A DNA stretch of 64,000 bases from Pseudomonas deceptionensis (lineage in GTDB: Bacteria; Pseudomonadota; Gammaproteobacteria; Pseudomonadales; Pseudomonadaceae): assembly GCF_900106095.1 (NCBI RefSeq), contig NZ_FNUD01000002.1:3865501-3929500 (forward strand), read 5' to 3'. Both the position numbers and the translations under genes were made by a program. Shown here one piece after another: positions 21,021 through 30,509 of this stretch; positions within the stretch are counted from its first letter, which is position 1, and every line of letters starts with the position of its first letter. Below the pieces are notes generated by a model. That model was not told the DNA's origin. It did not search any database and saw only the letters and a program-made list of their open reading frames with translations.

Positions 21021-22399
21021 GATGCGTTCTCTACAGAAGCCGGGAGGCGGGTCAGGACGCCAAGGTCGTCAAGGTGGCGCAGTTGCCAGACCCGCCCGAT
21101 GAGGCCCGTGGCCTGTGCGTCATTGCGCGCACCCGAGAAGGCCAGCAAGCGGCGAAACTTGTCTTCCAGCTCGGCGCGACTCAGGGTATTGCCCGGGTCG
21201 CCCTTGGGCTCATCGATGCGACCGCGCAAGGTCCGGCCCTGCACCGTGGTCACCTCCACCCGCCCCAGCCAGCGCTGCGGATAGGCGCCGTCGACTTCCT
21301 CGTCCAGCACCATGCACACCCTGGAGCAAAAGTCGGCGATGCGCGGATCGGTCAGCGAATGCTGGTGGAACTCGGGCAAGCCGGCCTTGCCGTAAACAGC
21401 GATCAGGCCCAGCACCGTGCCCATGGAAAACTTGGCCTGGTGGACGGTCTGTGGCACCCGCACGCGGCCCAGGACGTCGATGGCGCCCTGATGGACCCGC
21501 GTGGTGACGCTGGCAATGTCCTGGGCCCGCAGTTGCTCGCGCTGCATCAGCTCCAGCAAAGCATCCGCCGCCGGGTGCGTGTGGCGGCACGAAGCGTGAA
21601 ACTTGAACGAGGTTTCAGTCAGTGCCCAGCGACTGCCCAGGCGGTCGGACAAGCAGGCCGGATTGGCGTCGCTGGACATTCCGGCGGCCATGCCCTGCTC
21701 GCCTTCGAGAATGTTTTTAGCGCCGCTCAGCCCTTCGGCGGTCAGGTAGGCGGCCAGCAGGCCATCGGCGGCCGCCTTGGCGGTGTGCAATTGCTTGGAG
21801 TCAGCCGCATCCCGCAGAAACTCCCACAGTCCGGCTGCCTGGGTGCCCGCGCTGCCGAGCACATCGGTGAACTGCTCCTGATTGAAGCCCATCAGTTTGC
21901 CCACCCCGACCGCCGCCGCCAGGGTGCCCACCGTGGCGGTGGTGTGGAAGATGCGATAGTGCGAGCGGCCGAGGAACTCACCGATACGAATGCCGGCTTC
22001 ATACCCGGCGACGGCAGCAACGATCAGTTCGCGGCCGGTTTTGCCCAGGTCCTGGGCGGCAGCCAGCACGGCCGGGAACACCACCGTCGCCGGGTGCAGC
22101 ACGGAGCTGTTGTGCAGGTCGTCCTGCTCTACCAGGTGCGAGCTGGCACCATTGACCAGCGCGGCGAAATACGCGGAGCTGGACGTGCCATTGACCAAAA
22201 TGCCGGCCGGCCCGCTGGCCGGGCCCATCTTCGCCGCATAACGCTCGAACAACGGGATCGGATGCGAAGCCTGGCTGGCCAGGGCCGAGCCCAGCCAGTC
22301 AAGAAACAGGTCTTCGGTGCGGCTGATAACGGCTTCAGGCAACTGCTCGTAATGCAGGTTGGCTAAAAACTCCGTGAGCGCTTGAGTGTGCTGACTCAT
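21017..22399 (-). CDS. MmgE/PrpD family protein
   Basis: 460 residues matching the MmgE/PrpD fold (2-methylcitrate dehydratase and cis-aconitate decarboxylase relatives): an N-terminal helical region with the AALVNGASSHLVEQDDLHN motif and the later KFHASCRHTHPAADAL active-site block. P. aeruginosa has an equivalent gene (PA0881) in its itaconate cluster; what it does there is unresolved, possibly handling itaconate isomers or citramalate. It overlaps ict by 4 bases. Confidence 0.85.
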   Translation of the reverse strand: MSQHTQALTEFLANLHYEQLPEAVISRTEDLFLDWLGSALASQASHPIPLFERYAAKMGPASGPAGILVNGTSSSAYFAALVNGASSHLVEQDDLHNSSVLHPATVVFPAVLAAAQDLGKTGRELIVAAVAGYEAGIRIGEFLGRSHYRIFHTTATVGTLAAAVGVGKLMGFNQEQFTDVLGSAGTQAAGLWEFLRDAADSKQLHTAKAAADGLLAAYLTAEGLSGAKNILEGEQGMAAGMSSDANPACLSDRLGSRWALTETSFKFHASCRHTHPAADALLELMQREQLRAQDIASVTTRVHQGAIDVLGRVRVPQTVHQAKFSMGTVLGLIAVYGKAGLPEFHQHSLTDPRIADFCSRVCMVLDEEVDGAYPQRWLGRVEVTTVQGRTLRGRIDEPKGDPGNTLSRAELEDKFRRLLAFSGARNDAQATGLIGRVWQLRHLDDLGVLTRLPASVENAS

Positions 22400-22436
22400 G
22401 CAGCGTTCTCCATCGAGGGCTAATGTCAGAGCCTGG

Positions 22437-23600
22437 TTAGAAGGAACGCGGCAACTCGAGCAGGTGCTCGGCCACGTAGGACAGGATCAGGTTGGTGGAA
22501 ATGGGCGCCACCTGGTACAGACGGGTCTCGCGGAACTTGCGCTCGACGTCGTACTCAGTGGCAAAGCCGAAGCCGCCGTGGGTCTGCAGGCAGGCATTGG
22601 CCGCTTCCCAGCTGGCTTTGGCCGCCAGGTACTTGGCCATGTTGGCCGCCGCGCCGGCGCTGCGCCCGCTGTCGTATTCCTCACAGGCGCGCCAGCGCAT
22701 CAGGTCGGCGGCTTCCAGCTCGATGTGGGCTTCGGCGATCGGGAACTGCACACCCTGGTTCTGCCCGATCGGGCGGCCGAACACCACCCGCTCACGGGCG
22801 TACTGCGCGGACTTTTCATTGAACCAGCGACCGTCACCGATGCACTCGGCGGCGATCAGCGTACGCTCGGCATTGAGCCCGTCGAGAATGTAGCGAAAAC
22901 CCTTGCCCTCTTCGCCGATCAGGCTGCTGGCCGGGATGTGCAGGTTGTCGAAGAACAGCTCGTTGGTCTCGTGATTGACCATGTTGGCAATCGGCTGCAC
23001 GGTCAAGCCGTTGCCGATGGCCTCGCGCAGATCGACCAGGAAGATCGACATGCCGTCGACTTTTTTCCCGACCTCCGCCAGCGGCGTGGTGCGGGCCAGC
23101 AGGATCATCAGGTCCGAGTGCTGAACCCGCGAGATCCAGACCTTCTGGCCGTTGATCACGTAACTGTCGCCCTGGCGCACGGCGGTGGTCTTGATCTTGG
23201 TGGTATCGGTGCCGGTAGAAGGCTCGGTCACGCCCATGGATTGCAGGCGCAGTTCGCCGCTGGCCAGTTTGGGCAGGTAGTAGTTCTTCTGTTCCTCACT
23301 GCCGTGGCGCAGCAACGTGAACATGTTGTACATCTGGCCATGCACGGTGCCGGAGTTGCCGCCGCAGTGGTTGACCTCTTCCAGAATCACCGAAGCCTCT
23401 GCCAGCCCCAGGCCTGAGCCGCCGTACTGTTCAGGGATCATTGCCGACAACCAGCCGGCCTTTGTCATGGCGCCAACAAACGCTTCGGGAAAGCCCTTTT
23501 CTTCGTCGATCTTGCGCCAGTACTCCGCCGGGAACTCGGCACACAGGGCGCGCACACCCTCGCGAATGGCGTTGTAATCTTCGTTCAGATACGGATTCAT
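22437..23600 (-). CDS. Acyl-CoA dehydrogenase in itaconate-type cluster
   Basis: 387 residues with the typical FAD-binding ACAD architecture: helical N-terminus (PEQYGGSGLGLAEASVILEE), the mid-domain MGVTEPSTGTDTTKIKTTA segment and the C-terminal QTHGGFGFATEYDVER signature. Its counterpart PA0879 sits in the P. aeruginosa itaconate cluster but is not one of the three core enzymes. The substrate might be methylsuccinyl-CoA or another itaconate-related thioester (inference). Confidence 0.85.
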   Translation of the reverse strand: MNPYLNEDYNAIREGVRALCAEFPAEYWRKIDEEKGFPEAFVGAMTKAGWLSAMIPEQYGGSGLGLAEASVILEEVNHCGGNSGTVHGQMYNMFTLLRHGSEEQKNYYLPKLASGELRLQSMGVTEPSTGTDTTKIKTTAVRQGDSYVINGQKVWISRVQHSDLMILLARTTPLAEVGKKVDGMSIFLVDLREAIGNGLTVQPIANMVNHETNELFFDNLHIPASSLIGEEGKGFRYILDGLNAERTLIAAECIGDGRWFNEKSAQYARERVVFGRPIGQNQGVQFPIAEAHIELEAADLMRWRACEEYDSGRSAGAAANMAKYLAAKASWEAANACLQTHGGFGFATEYDVERKFRETRLYQVAPISTNLILSYVAEHLLELPRSF

Positions 23601-23622
23601 TGCAGATCCTTATTGTCATTAT

Positions 23623-24450
23623 TCAATCGAAGGTCACTTCGCCCTTTTGGGCCACACCCTCGGCATTGCCCACCCACAACTCGGCCTTGCCCGCAGCGAT
23701 AACACGACCGCTCACCTCAAAGGGATGAGGCGCAATCAACGGGCGAACGCCGCGATAGGCGAAGCGCCGCAGGCGTGCAGCGGGATTGGCCCGGCAGAAA
23801 GCGCGTAGACTCAGCGTGGCCATCAGCGGCCCATGAACCACCAGACCCGGGTAGCCCTCGGTCTCGGTTGCGTAAGGCCAGTCGTAGTGGATGCGGTGGC
23901 CATTGAAGGTCACTGCTGAGTAGCGGAACAACAAAGTGGGCGTGGGCGTGACGGACTCCTGCCAGGCGCCCTCGGGCAACGGGTCGCCGCTCGCGAGCTT
24001 GGGTGGCGTCGGCTCGCGGTAGACGATGTCCTGCTCTTCGCGGATCGCCAGTTGCCCGCCCTGCAGGTAGTCATGCTGCACAGTGACGAAAAGCAGCGAG
24101 CCGGTCTTGCCCTGCTTTTGCTGAACATGGGTGATGGTGGAAATCCGCGTCGCCCGGGCGCCCACCTTGAGCGCAGTGTGAAACTCGACACGACCACCCG
24201 CCCACATGCGGTGGCGGTTGTCGGCGGGTGGCAGAAAGCCTCCGCGGGCCGGATGGCCATCGCCTCCCAGGCCGCTTTCTTCCACCGCCGGCTGGAAAAA
24301 ACACCACTGCCACAGCGCCGGCAAGGGTTCTGCGGCCTGCGGTACCCGCTCCCCCAGAGTGGCGGCAATACGGGTTACCTGGTCGAGGCTCAGATGTTCG
24401 TGGATCTCTTCGGTACGACCGATCCAGGCGGCCAGTGCGTTATCGCTCAT
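23623..24450 (-). CDS. ich: Itaconyl-CoA hydratase-like MaoC family enzyme
   Basis: 275 residues with an N-terminal FAS1-like dehydratase half (residues 10-150) and a C-terminal hot-dog half. The VTFNGHRIHYDWPYA stretch with N-x-H-x-I-H-Y-D and the GLVVHGPLMATL block are the active-site signatures. Ich hydrates itaconyl-CoA to citramalyl-CoA. It is the first gene of the minus-strand operon, facing a divergent LysR gene across 127 bases, as in PA0877/PA0878. Confidence 0.82.
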   Translation of the reverse strand: MSDNALAAWIGRTEEIHEHLSLDQVTRIAATLGERVPQAAEPLPALWQWCFFQPAVEESGLGGDGHPARGGFLPPADNRHRMWAGGRVEFHTALKVGARATRISTITHVQQKQGKTGSLLFVTVQHDYLQGGQLAIREEQDIVYREPTPPKLASGDPLPEGAWQESVTPTPTLLFRYSAVTFNGHRIHYDWPYATETEGYPGLVVHGPLMATLSLRAFCRANPAARLRRFAYRGVRPLIAPHPFEVSGRVIAAGKAELWVGNAEGVAQKGEVTFD

Positions 24451-24577
24451 CGGTGATATCCCCGTGGCTTGTTATTTTGGCCATGATTGCCAAAAGCAGG
24501 GCGATCTGTGAATCTGCGTTTCGGTAAGGGGGCGTTCGGTTTTGCTTAACGCTGAACACATCTAACGGACATCAGCC

Positions 24578-25486
24578 ATGCACCTGGATTTAGTCGACCT
24601 GCGTCTGTTCATCCATATCGCCGAGTCCCCCAGCCTGACCCAGGGTGCGCGCAAGGCGTTCATTTCGCCGGCAGCAGCCAGTGCCCGGATCAAGAGCCTG
24701 GAAGAAAACCTTGCCAGCCGCCTGTTGTACCGGGATAGCCGGGGCGTCGAGCTGACCCCTGCGGGCGAGCTGTTTCTGCACCATGCGCGAGTGATCATGC
24801 GCCAGGTGGACTACATGAAAAGCGAGTTCACCGAGTACGGCGCCGAGGCCAGCGGGCATATCAAGATCTTCGCAAACACCACGGCGGCCACCGAATTCCT
24901 GCCTGAGATCCTTGCCGGTTTTCTCGCCGAACGACCGGGCGTGACGGTGGACCTGCAGGAGCGGCTGAGCCGCGACATTGTGCGTGGCGTCATGGATGGC
25001 TCAACGGACATGGGCATCATCGCCGGCCCGGTCGAGGCCGACAGCTTGCAGGTCATCCACTTCAGTACCGACCAGCTGGTACTGGTCACGCCCCTCGACC
25101 ACCCGCTGGCCGGGCGCAAGACGGTCAAACTGGCCGAGACACTGGCCTACCCCCATATCGGCTTGCACGAAGGCACTACCCTGCTGCGTTTTTTGAATGA
25201 ACAGGTAGCCCTGCACGGCATGACCCTGAACATGCGGATCAAGGTCTACAGTTTCGAGGCGATGTGCCGGATGGTCGAAGCGGGAGTGGGCCTGGCCGTA
25301 TTGCCGGAGTCTTCAGCCCGTCGTCATCAACGCACCATGGGGTTGGCGGTGATCGAGCTGGACGAACCCTGGCGGGTTCGTGAGCGAAGTGTGCTGGTGC
25401 GTGACCTGCAAGCGCTGCCCACAGTGACCCGGGCCCTGATCAACAACCTGCTGACGCACCACAAGACCGCAGAGCAGGATGCTTGA
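24578..25486 (+). CDS. LysR-family regulator of the itaconate-type cluster
   Basis: 302 residues: winged helix in residues 1-60 (LRLFIHIAESPSLTQGARKAFI, SPAAASARIKSLEENL) and a substrate-binding effector domain. It is divergent from ich with a 127-base shared control region, the usual arrangement for a LysR activator of the adjacent operon; the corresponding P. aeruginosa gene is PA0877. The likely inducer is itaconate or its CoA ester (inference). Confidence 0.88.
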   Translation: MHLDLVDLRLFIHIAESPSLTQGARKAFISPAAASARIKSLEENLASRLLYRDSRGVELTPAGELFLHHARVIMRQVDYMKSEFTEYGAEASGHIKIFANTTAATEFLPEILAGFLAERPGVTVDLQERLSRDIVRGVMDGSTDMGIIAGPVEADSLQVIHFSTDQLVLVTPLDHPLAGRKTVKLAETLAYPHIGLHEGTTLLRFLNEQVALHGMTLNMRIKVYSFEAMCRMVEAGVGLAVLPESSARRHQRTMGLAVIELDEPWRVRERSVLVRDLQALPTVTRALINNLLTHHKTAEQDA

Positions 25487-25548
25487 ACACCCCAGTGCGA
25501 CTGCCCCGCAGTGGAGCAGTCAGGATCGAAGTCGCTGCAGGTAACGGA

Positions 25549-26820
25549 TCAGAAACGGTAAGTAATCGACGAACCGAAACCGCTGGCGCTGTTCTTGAAC
25601 CTGGAGCTGTAAGCCCCCTTGGTGGCCGAGCTGTCGTTGATCTTGACGCTCTCTTCCCACAGATAGGAGTACGCGAGATCGACCGTAATATTACTGACAG
25701 GCGTCCAGCCGGCGCCAAAGCTGATGGCCGTGCGGTCCCCGGTAGGAATTCGGGGTGAGCGGTTGGCGTTGTTGGTCGGCGACTGGTCGACCGACAAACC
25801 TGTGCGCAGTACCCACTTGGCGTTCAGCTGATATGCGGCACCGATGGCGTGGGCCCAGGTGTCATGCCAGTTCTGTTCTTCGGTGATGGTGTTGAGCGAA
25901 CCCCCCAGGCGCGGGCTGACACCGCTGTTCTCGACGGTGATGTCCTTCAGGCGGCTCCAGCGTGTCCAGGTACTGCCCATGTACAGGGTCCAGTCATCAT
26001 TGAGCTGATGAGTGACCGAAAAGTCCACCGACTCCGGCGTGTCCAGGTCCAGCTTGGCATCGTAGCTCTGCCCGCTAAGGCCCAGCAGGCTGAACGTGCC
26101 GCCGGTGACCTTGGTGTCGCCTTTGAGGTGATAGCTGACCTTGGAATGATAGGTCAGGCCCACACGCGTCTGGTCAGTGGCCTGCACCAGAATGCCGGCA
26201 TTGAAACCGAAGGCGGTGTCATCACCCTTGATCTTCACCTTGCCGTCGTTGCTGCCAGGGCTGAGGACGTTTGGCACCTGCGAAGTCAATTCGCCGTCGA
26301 TGCGGTTGATGGTCGGACCAAAGCCGATCGACACCTTATCGTTAAAGGCGTAACTGACCGTTGGCTGGAACGTCATCACCTGGATCCGGCTTTTGTTGGC
26401 GAAGTAGCGACCCGCAAAACCGCTGCCATAGTCGGTGATCAAACCGTAGGGCACGTAGAAACCAACGCCGAAAGCCCAGTGCTCATCTATCGGTTTGACG
26501 TAGTAGCCCATGGGCACCGCAGTGAGCGGAACCATATCGCCGTCTTCCTTGCCGCCGAAGGTACTGCGGGTATCGCTGATATCGGATTTTGCGACGAGGA
26601 CGGCGGAACCCGCACTGACCTGTTCCTGCTTCAGGCGCGCCATGCCGGCAGGGTTGCCATACACGGTGCTGGCATCATCGGCAGAGGACGATCGGCCTGC
26701 GAACCCGGTACCCATCCCGCTGATGCTTTGTTCATTAATAGCAAGACCGCTGGCCAGTAGCGGTGAAGACGAAAGTGCAACGGCAAGCGCAAGGAGGGTC
26801 TTGGGCATTACTTTTTTCAT
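25549..26820 (-). CDS. FadL/OmpP1/TodX-family outer-membrane transporter
   Basis: 423 residues with a signal peptide (MKKVMPKTLLALAVALSSSPLLA-S) and the FadL hatch-region start SGLAINEQSISGMGTGFAG, SADDASTVYGNPAGMARL. The rest alternates as beta strands and ends in SITYRF, the terminal phenylalanine used for BAM-mediated insertion. Moves hydrophobic molecules such as fatty acids through the outer membrane. Convergent with the LysR gene, 62 bases away; whether it belongs to the neighbouring pathway is unclear. Confidence 0.9.
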   Translation of the reverse strand: MKKVMPKTLLALAVALSSSPLLASGLAINEQSISGMGTGFAGRSSSADDASTVYGNPAGMARLKQEQVSAGSAVLVAKSDISDTRSTFGGKEDGDMVPLTAVPMGYYVKPIDEHWAFGVGFYVPYGLITDYGSGFAGRYFANKSRIQVMTFQPTVSYAFNDKVSIGFGPTINRIDGELTSQVPNVLSPGSNDGKVKIKGDDTAFGFNAGILVQATDQTRVGLTYHSKVSYHLKGDTKVTGGTFSLLGLSGQSYDAKLDLDTPESVDFSVTHQLNDDWTLYMGSTWTRWSRLKDITVENSGVSPRLGGSLNTITEEQNWHDTWAHAIGAAYQLNAKWVLRTGLSVDQSPTNNANRSPRIPTGDRTAISFGAGWTPVSNITVDLAYSYLWEESVKINDSSATKGAYSSRFKNSASGFGSSITYRF

Positions 26821-27561
26821 TATTAGAGTTTCCTGTGATCAACGGGTGCGGAAACTACCAACATTTTTATCAGCGCGCCATAGGCTGTTCTCTATAAACA
26901 AACTTATATCTGTAGGACAATTCTACAAGATAGGCGCGTTATTCAGCACGTAAATACCGGATGATCTGCGCGACCCATTGAACCTGACTTTTTAAACACT
27001 TTATGGGCTCCGATTCATTGTAATAAACCCACTTTCAAGTTACCGGAATGTGCGACGAACTGTCTGGCGCAGGGCTTTGCAGCGCCACCCCAGCCTCCTG
27101 CCTTCCCCAAAACACACTTCAGCAAGTAAACAAACAAGCTTATGGCCTTATATCTATATATAAGTCAGCGCATGAAATTTCCAGCACATCACTGATACTT
27201 GACCCGCTACCGCCTTACTTACTTCCCCTGGGCATGACACTCAAGTTACATATCAAGTTAATAACTCTTTTGTACTTCGCCATTCACCTCTTTGTGCAAT
27301 TCACCCTCGATCTGCACAACCAGCAAGATACCCGCCGACTGCAAAAGCTGTAGCACCGTTAACCGGGCCGTTGGCACTGTTAATTCCCGAAACCGAGGGC
27401 AAGACACCGGGCTGAAATGAACCCTATCGCGCTTTCAGACGAAAGCAATCGGCAGTGACCGACATCAGCCACCCTGTGGCTGAGCTTGAATTGCGGCTCA
27501 AGCATGGATGCCTGCCGCATCCATTGCTTCAACTCGTCGCCCACAAGGGTGACAACCACGA
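26821..27561. other. Long intergenic region before the pepsin-avidin gene
   Basis: 741 bases, noticeably A/T-richer than the surroundings, with no convincing gene. A 101-codon frame at 27048-27353 has no recognisable features and no good ribosome site. The region must contain the promoters of the fadL-like gene (leftward) and the protease gene (rightward), but no strong -35/-10 pair is obvious. Confidence 0.4.
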
Positions 27562-29535
27562 TTGTCGGAAATGGAGTTCACCTTGGACAATACATATCAG
27601 CTTGCGGGGTTTACCCTCGCCATGCATCGCGGCCCCTTCCAGAACAACGGTGCCACACCGTGGTACTCGACCGTTCAAATCGGCACTCCGGGGCAACCGT
27701 TAAAGCTGGCACTGGACACTGGAACCAACATCACCTGGGTGACCTCCAGCCTCTGCGCACCTGATCGTTGTCAGCACTACAGCGCTGGCCGGTTTAACCA
27801 TAAGACTTCCAGCAGCTTCAGCTTCACCGACTGCCTGCAAAGGCCCTACAGTTTTGGCCCATGGGGAACGATGCAAGTCGAGTCGGGATCGGACGTGCTG
27901 ATCGTCAACCAGACAACGCTGCCCACCCGGCTTCTACTGGCGACGGACTACACCAGTTCACAGTTTCGCCAATTGGACTGGGACGGTGGTATTGGCCTGC
28001 CCTGCAGCAGTACCTATGCCGATGGCCGTAGTTCGTTCGTGTTCCAGGAGTTGATGAACACCGGCAAGATTGATCCGCAGCAGCCCTTTATCGCCTTCGA
28101 CTGGGATCCCGTTTCGGGTCGCGGCAGCTGCCAGTTGGGCGCTGTAGATGCCAGCAAGACCCAAGGCCCTCACCTGTTTCTGCCATGGTCCCTCTACAGC
28201 AAAATGGCTGGAGTGGAGTACATCTGGTCCACACCACTCATGTCTTATGCCGTCGGCGGCGAAATCCTGGCCAAAGACCTGACCTTTGTCCTGGACTCCG
28301 GCTCTTCCCAGTTCAAAGGAGACGAGCGGCTTATGCGCCACACCCTGGAACGAATCGCTCAAGGTGACCACCCGCAGGTGGTCCTTGGCTTTGCCGATGG
28401 CGAGATCACCCTCGGGGCCGACACCTACAACGTATTGATTGAGGAGGGTCCCGACAAAGGCCGGACACTTCCTCAGTTCGAACCATTGGGGCCTGCCGAT
28501 CTGGTACTTGTCGGTTCTCTGGTAATGGAGCTTTGCTACACCGTCTACGAGTATCGCGTGGTGCAATGTTGCCCCGGTGCCTACTCCCTGGCACCCGTTG
28601 GCGCATGGCTCTTCAATCGCCCGAACGGGCCGCAGATCATTACCCGGTCATCCTCAAAAAACTTCGATATCGCCCCCAGAGCCATAACCCGAGGAAAGCG
28701 CATTCTCGACTCTGTTACCCGGGCCGCCCCCCCTCTCCTGCCGCTGTCGGCCGCGGGTACCTGGCAGAATGATTACGGTTCGAGAATGACGCTCACTGTC
28801 GATAGGGGGCGGATATCAGGTACCTATCAGTCATCTACCGGCTCGACAGGCCTATACGAAGTCACCGGCTATCAAGTGCCCTCCATCATTCAGCAAGAAC
28901 TGGAACTGGGACTTCCGATAGCACTGGCCATCGAATGGCACTCCCTGGGCGAAGGTCCTGCTGACCCCAGCTGGAACTGGTCTTCAGGGCTATGCGGGCA
29001 GATCCACCGGGTGAAGGGAGAAGACACTTTAGTGCTATCGCACTTGCTGGTAGCCAGTAGTGACTTCCCGGAGCGGGTTGAGCAAGGAACCTACGTCGAC
29101 AAGTTGGCGTTCCGCAGGGTTGCCAGCGTGCACGCTGAAAGACCTCTTGCAGCACCATCATCGTTGCCCGAGATAGCGGACCCCTTGAGCGGTAGCTGGC
29201 TGGCCACAGATGGAACCCGCTTGAGCCTGAGGATCCATGCGTGCAGTCACCATGCATTTGGTTATGTACTTGGCCGACTGACATCAGATGAAGGAGAAGT
29301 CGACATCTGCGGTTTCACCGACATCAATGCCCAGACCAGCGGGCTGCCATTGCAATCTGTAAGTCTCACAACGGCAGGACTTGCGGGATCTACAGCTCGG
29401 TCTCTATCAGGGACCCTCGAATTAAAAGAACAAAACGTGAACCTCCTGATCATGACCAGCTCGCCAACCACTGCAGAGCATAGCTATTTGCAGACACGAG
29501 TTAAGTCCCTTACCTTTTCTCGGCAAGACAAATAA
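27562..29535 (+). CDS. Pepsin-like (A1) aspartic protease fused to two avidin-like domains
   Basis: 657 residues. Residues 33-355 form a complete bilobal pepsin-type protease: YSTVQIGTPGQPLKLALDTG with catalytic D52-T-G-T, a flap region near Y96, WDGGIGLPCSS, a second D245-S-G-S in the C-lobe, and the closing LVLVGSLVMELCYTVYE with YSLAPVGAWLFNRPNGP. Residues 398-520 match an avidin/streptavidin barrel: AAGTWQNDYGS, ISGTYQS, YEVTGY, ALAIEW and DKLAFRRV. Residues 543-652 look like a second, more divergent avidin-like repeat (LSGSWLATDGTRLSL). There is no signal peptide or pepsin propeptide. The frame opens at TTG 27562; ATG 27571 is an alternative start. A monocistronic gene beside the CDI island. 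Confidence 0.85.
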   Translation: MSEMEFTLDNTYQLAGFTLAMHRGPFQNNGATPWYSTVQIGTPGQPLKLALDTGTNITWVTSSLCAPDRCQHYSAGRFNHKTSSSFSFTDCLQRPYSFGPWGTMQVESGSDVLIVNQTTLPTRLLLATDYTSSQFRQLDWDGGIGLPCSSTYADGRSSFVFQELMNTGKIDPQQPFIAFDWDPVSGRGSCQLGAVDASKTQGPHLFLPWSLYSKMAGVEYIWSTPLMSYAVGGEILAKDLTFVLDSGSSQFKGDERLMRHTLERIAQGDHPQVVLGFADGEITLGADTYNVLIEEGPDKGRTLPQFEPLGPADLVLVGSLVMELCYTVYEYRVVQCCPGAYSLAPVGAWLFNRPNGPQIITRSSSKNFDIAPRAITRGKRILDSVTRAAPPLLPLSAAGTWQNDYGSRMTLTVDRGRISGTYQSSTGSTGLYEVTGYQVPSIIQQELELGLPIALAIEWHSLGEGPADPSWNWSSGLCGQIHRVKGEDTLVLSHLLVASSDFPERVEQGTYVDKLAFRRVASVHAERPLAAPSSLPEIADPLSGSWLATDGTRLSLRIHACSHHAFGYVLGRLTSDEGEVDICGFTDINAQTSGLPLQSVSLTTAGLAGSTARSLSGTLELKEQNVNLLIMTSSPTTAEHSYLQTRVKSLTFSRQDK

Positions 29536-29674
29536 TCAGGCTGCCGATACTGTTGACGTCGCGCCCAGATTGCAGGGACAGGCTGTTCGCCGCTTCGATG
29601 CGGGCGGCGTTGTCCACGAAGTAAGTTCGTTCGGTGCGGTAGCCGTTGCTGCTTTTATGCCGGGTGACGGTGCG
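29535..29674 (-). pseudogene. Fragment of a cdiA-type haemagglutinin repeat region
   Basis: 140 bases nearly identical to cdiA at 41432-41571 and in the same orientation; the minus-strand reading gives SSNGYRTERTYFVDNAARIE and NSLSLQSGRDVNSIGSLI, versus RTERTDFVDNAARIEAANSL..AGRDVNSIGSLI in CdiA. It has no start, and it stops abruptly at the transposase remnant. It is the scar of a rearrangement or of a second cdiA copy. Confidence 0.85.
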
Positions 29675-30401
29675 CTGGACGGGCTTCGATGACAAAGTCA
29701 TCTCCCTCTACGCTCGCAGTTTGAGTGTCAGAGAAAATCAGGCGCACTTGCAGGAAATGTACGGCACAGAGGTCTCTCCCAACCTCATCTCGGCGATTAC
29801 CGACGCGGTGAGTGACAAGGTCGAGCTCTGGTAGGTAAGGCCGCTGGACGCGCTGCACCCGATCCTCTACCTGGGCTGCATTCACGTCAAAGTGCGCAAC
29901 AAGGCGATTTACCTGGCTATCGGCGTCAATATGGCGGGCCACAAGGAAGTGCTGGGCTTGTGGGGCGCGCAAACCGAAGGCGTCAAGTTCTGGCTGCACT
30001 TGGTCACCGAGCTGAAGATCGAGGCGTGCAGGACATCTTCATCGCCTGCGTGGACGGCCTCAAAGGCTTCCCTGAGGCGATTGAAACGGTTACCCGAAAA
30101 CCGTCATTCAGCTGTGCATCGTGCACATGGTTCGCAACAGCTTGAACTTCGTGTCCTGGAAACGGCAGAAGGAAGTCGCGGCTGATCTCAAGCTGATTTG
30201 TACCTCGGCCAGCGCTGAATTGGCTGAATAACGGCTCTGCGAATTTGAAGCAAAATGGGACGCTGAGTATCAGTCGATCAGCCTGTCATGGCGGCGAAAC
30301 TGGCCTCGGATGATCCCGTTTTTTACTATCCAGCCAGCCGAAATTCGCAAAGTGATCTACACCACCAACGCCATCGAATCGATCAACATGACTGTGCGTT
30401 A
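29675..30401 (+). mobile_element. IS256-family transposase remnant
   Basis: Pieces of a Mutator/IS256 transposase in shifting frames: GFDDKVISLYARSLSVREN..LQEMYGTEVSPNLISAITDAV, then a stop at 29832, then VKVRNKAIYLAIGVNMAGHK..LGLWGAQTEGVKFWL, GVQDIFIACVDGLKGFPEAI, and finally RKVIYTTNAIESINM. Both protein ends and the terminal repeats are missing and there are at least two frame breaks, so it is inactive. It separates the cdiA fragment from the last toxin junction. Confidence 0.85.
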
Positions 30402-30495
30402 AGTGATCAGTTATGTTTAGGCACTTACTGGCTACGTTGTCCAGAGAGACACCTGTCGCTTTTGCTTCAAAGCCCTGCACTGTCACTTCCGCACC
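30402..30495 (-). pseudogene. Truncated tenth orphan CdiA-CT junction
   Basis: The minus-strand reading starts with a degenerate junction, GAEVTVQGFEAKATGVSLDN, which contains both a mutated first copy (GGTGCGGAAGTG) and a second EAKATG copy of the Gly-Ala-Lys junction, and then runs into the IS256 remnant after about 30 codons. It shares ATVQG-type sequence with the neighbouring intact cassette. Toxin domain and immunity gene have been lost. Confidence 0.65.
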
Positions 30496-30509
30496 GACTA
30501 GAATTCCAA

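Noticed and set aside
21074..22366. 430-codon plus-strand open frame
   Set aside because: Antisense shadow of the MmgE/PrpD gene, no domain and unnatural composition.
27048..27353. 101-codon frame in the intergenic region
   Set aside because: No ribosome site, no recognisable features, atypical composition.
30286..30486. 66-codon minus-strand frame starting MTVQGFEAKATG
   Set aside because: Only its first part is a decayed toxin junction; the rest is antisense to the IS256 remnant, so it is not a gene.
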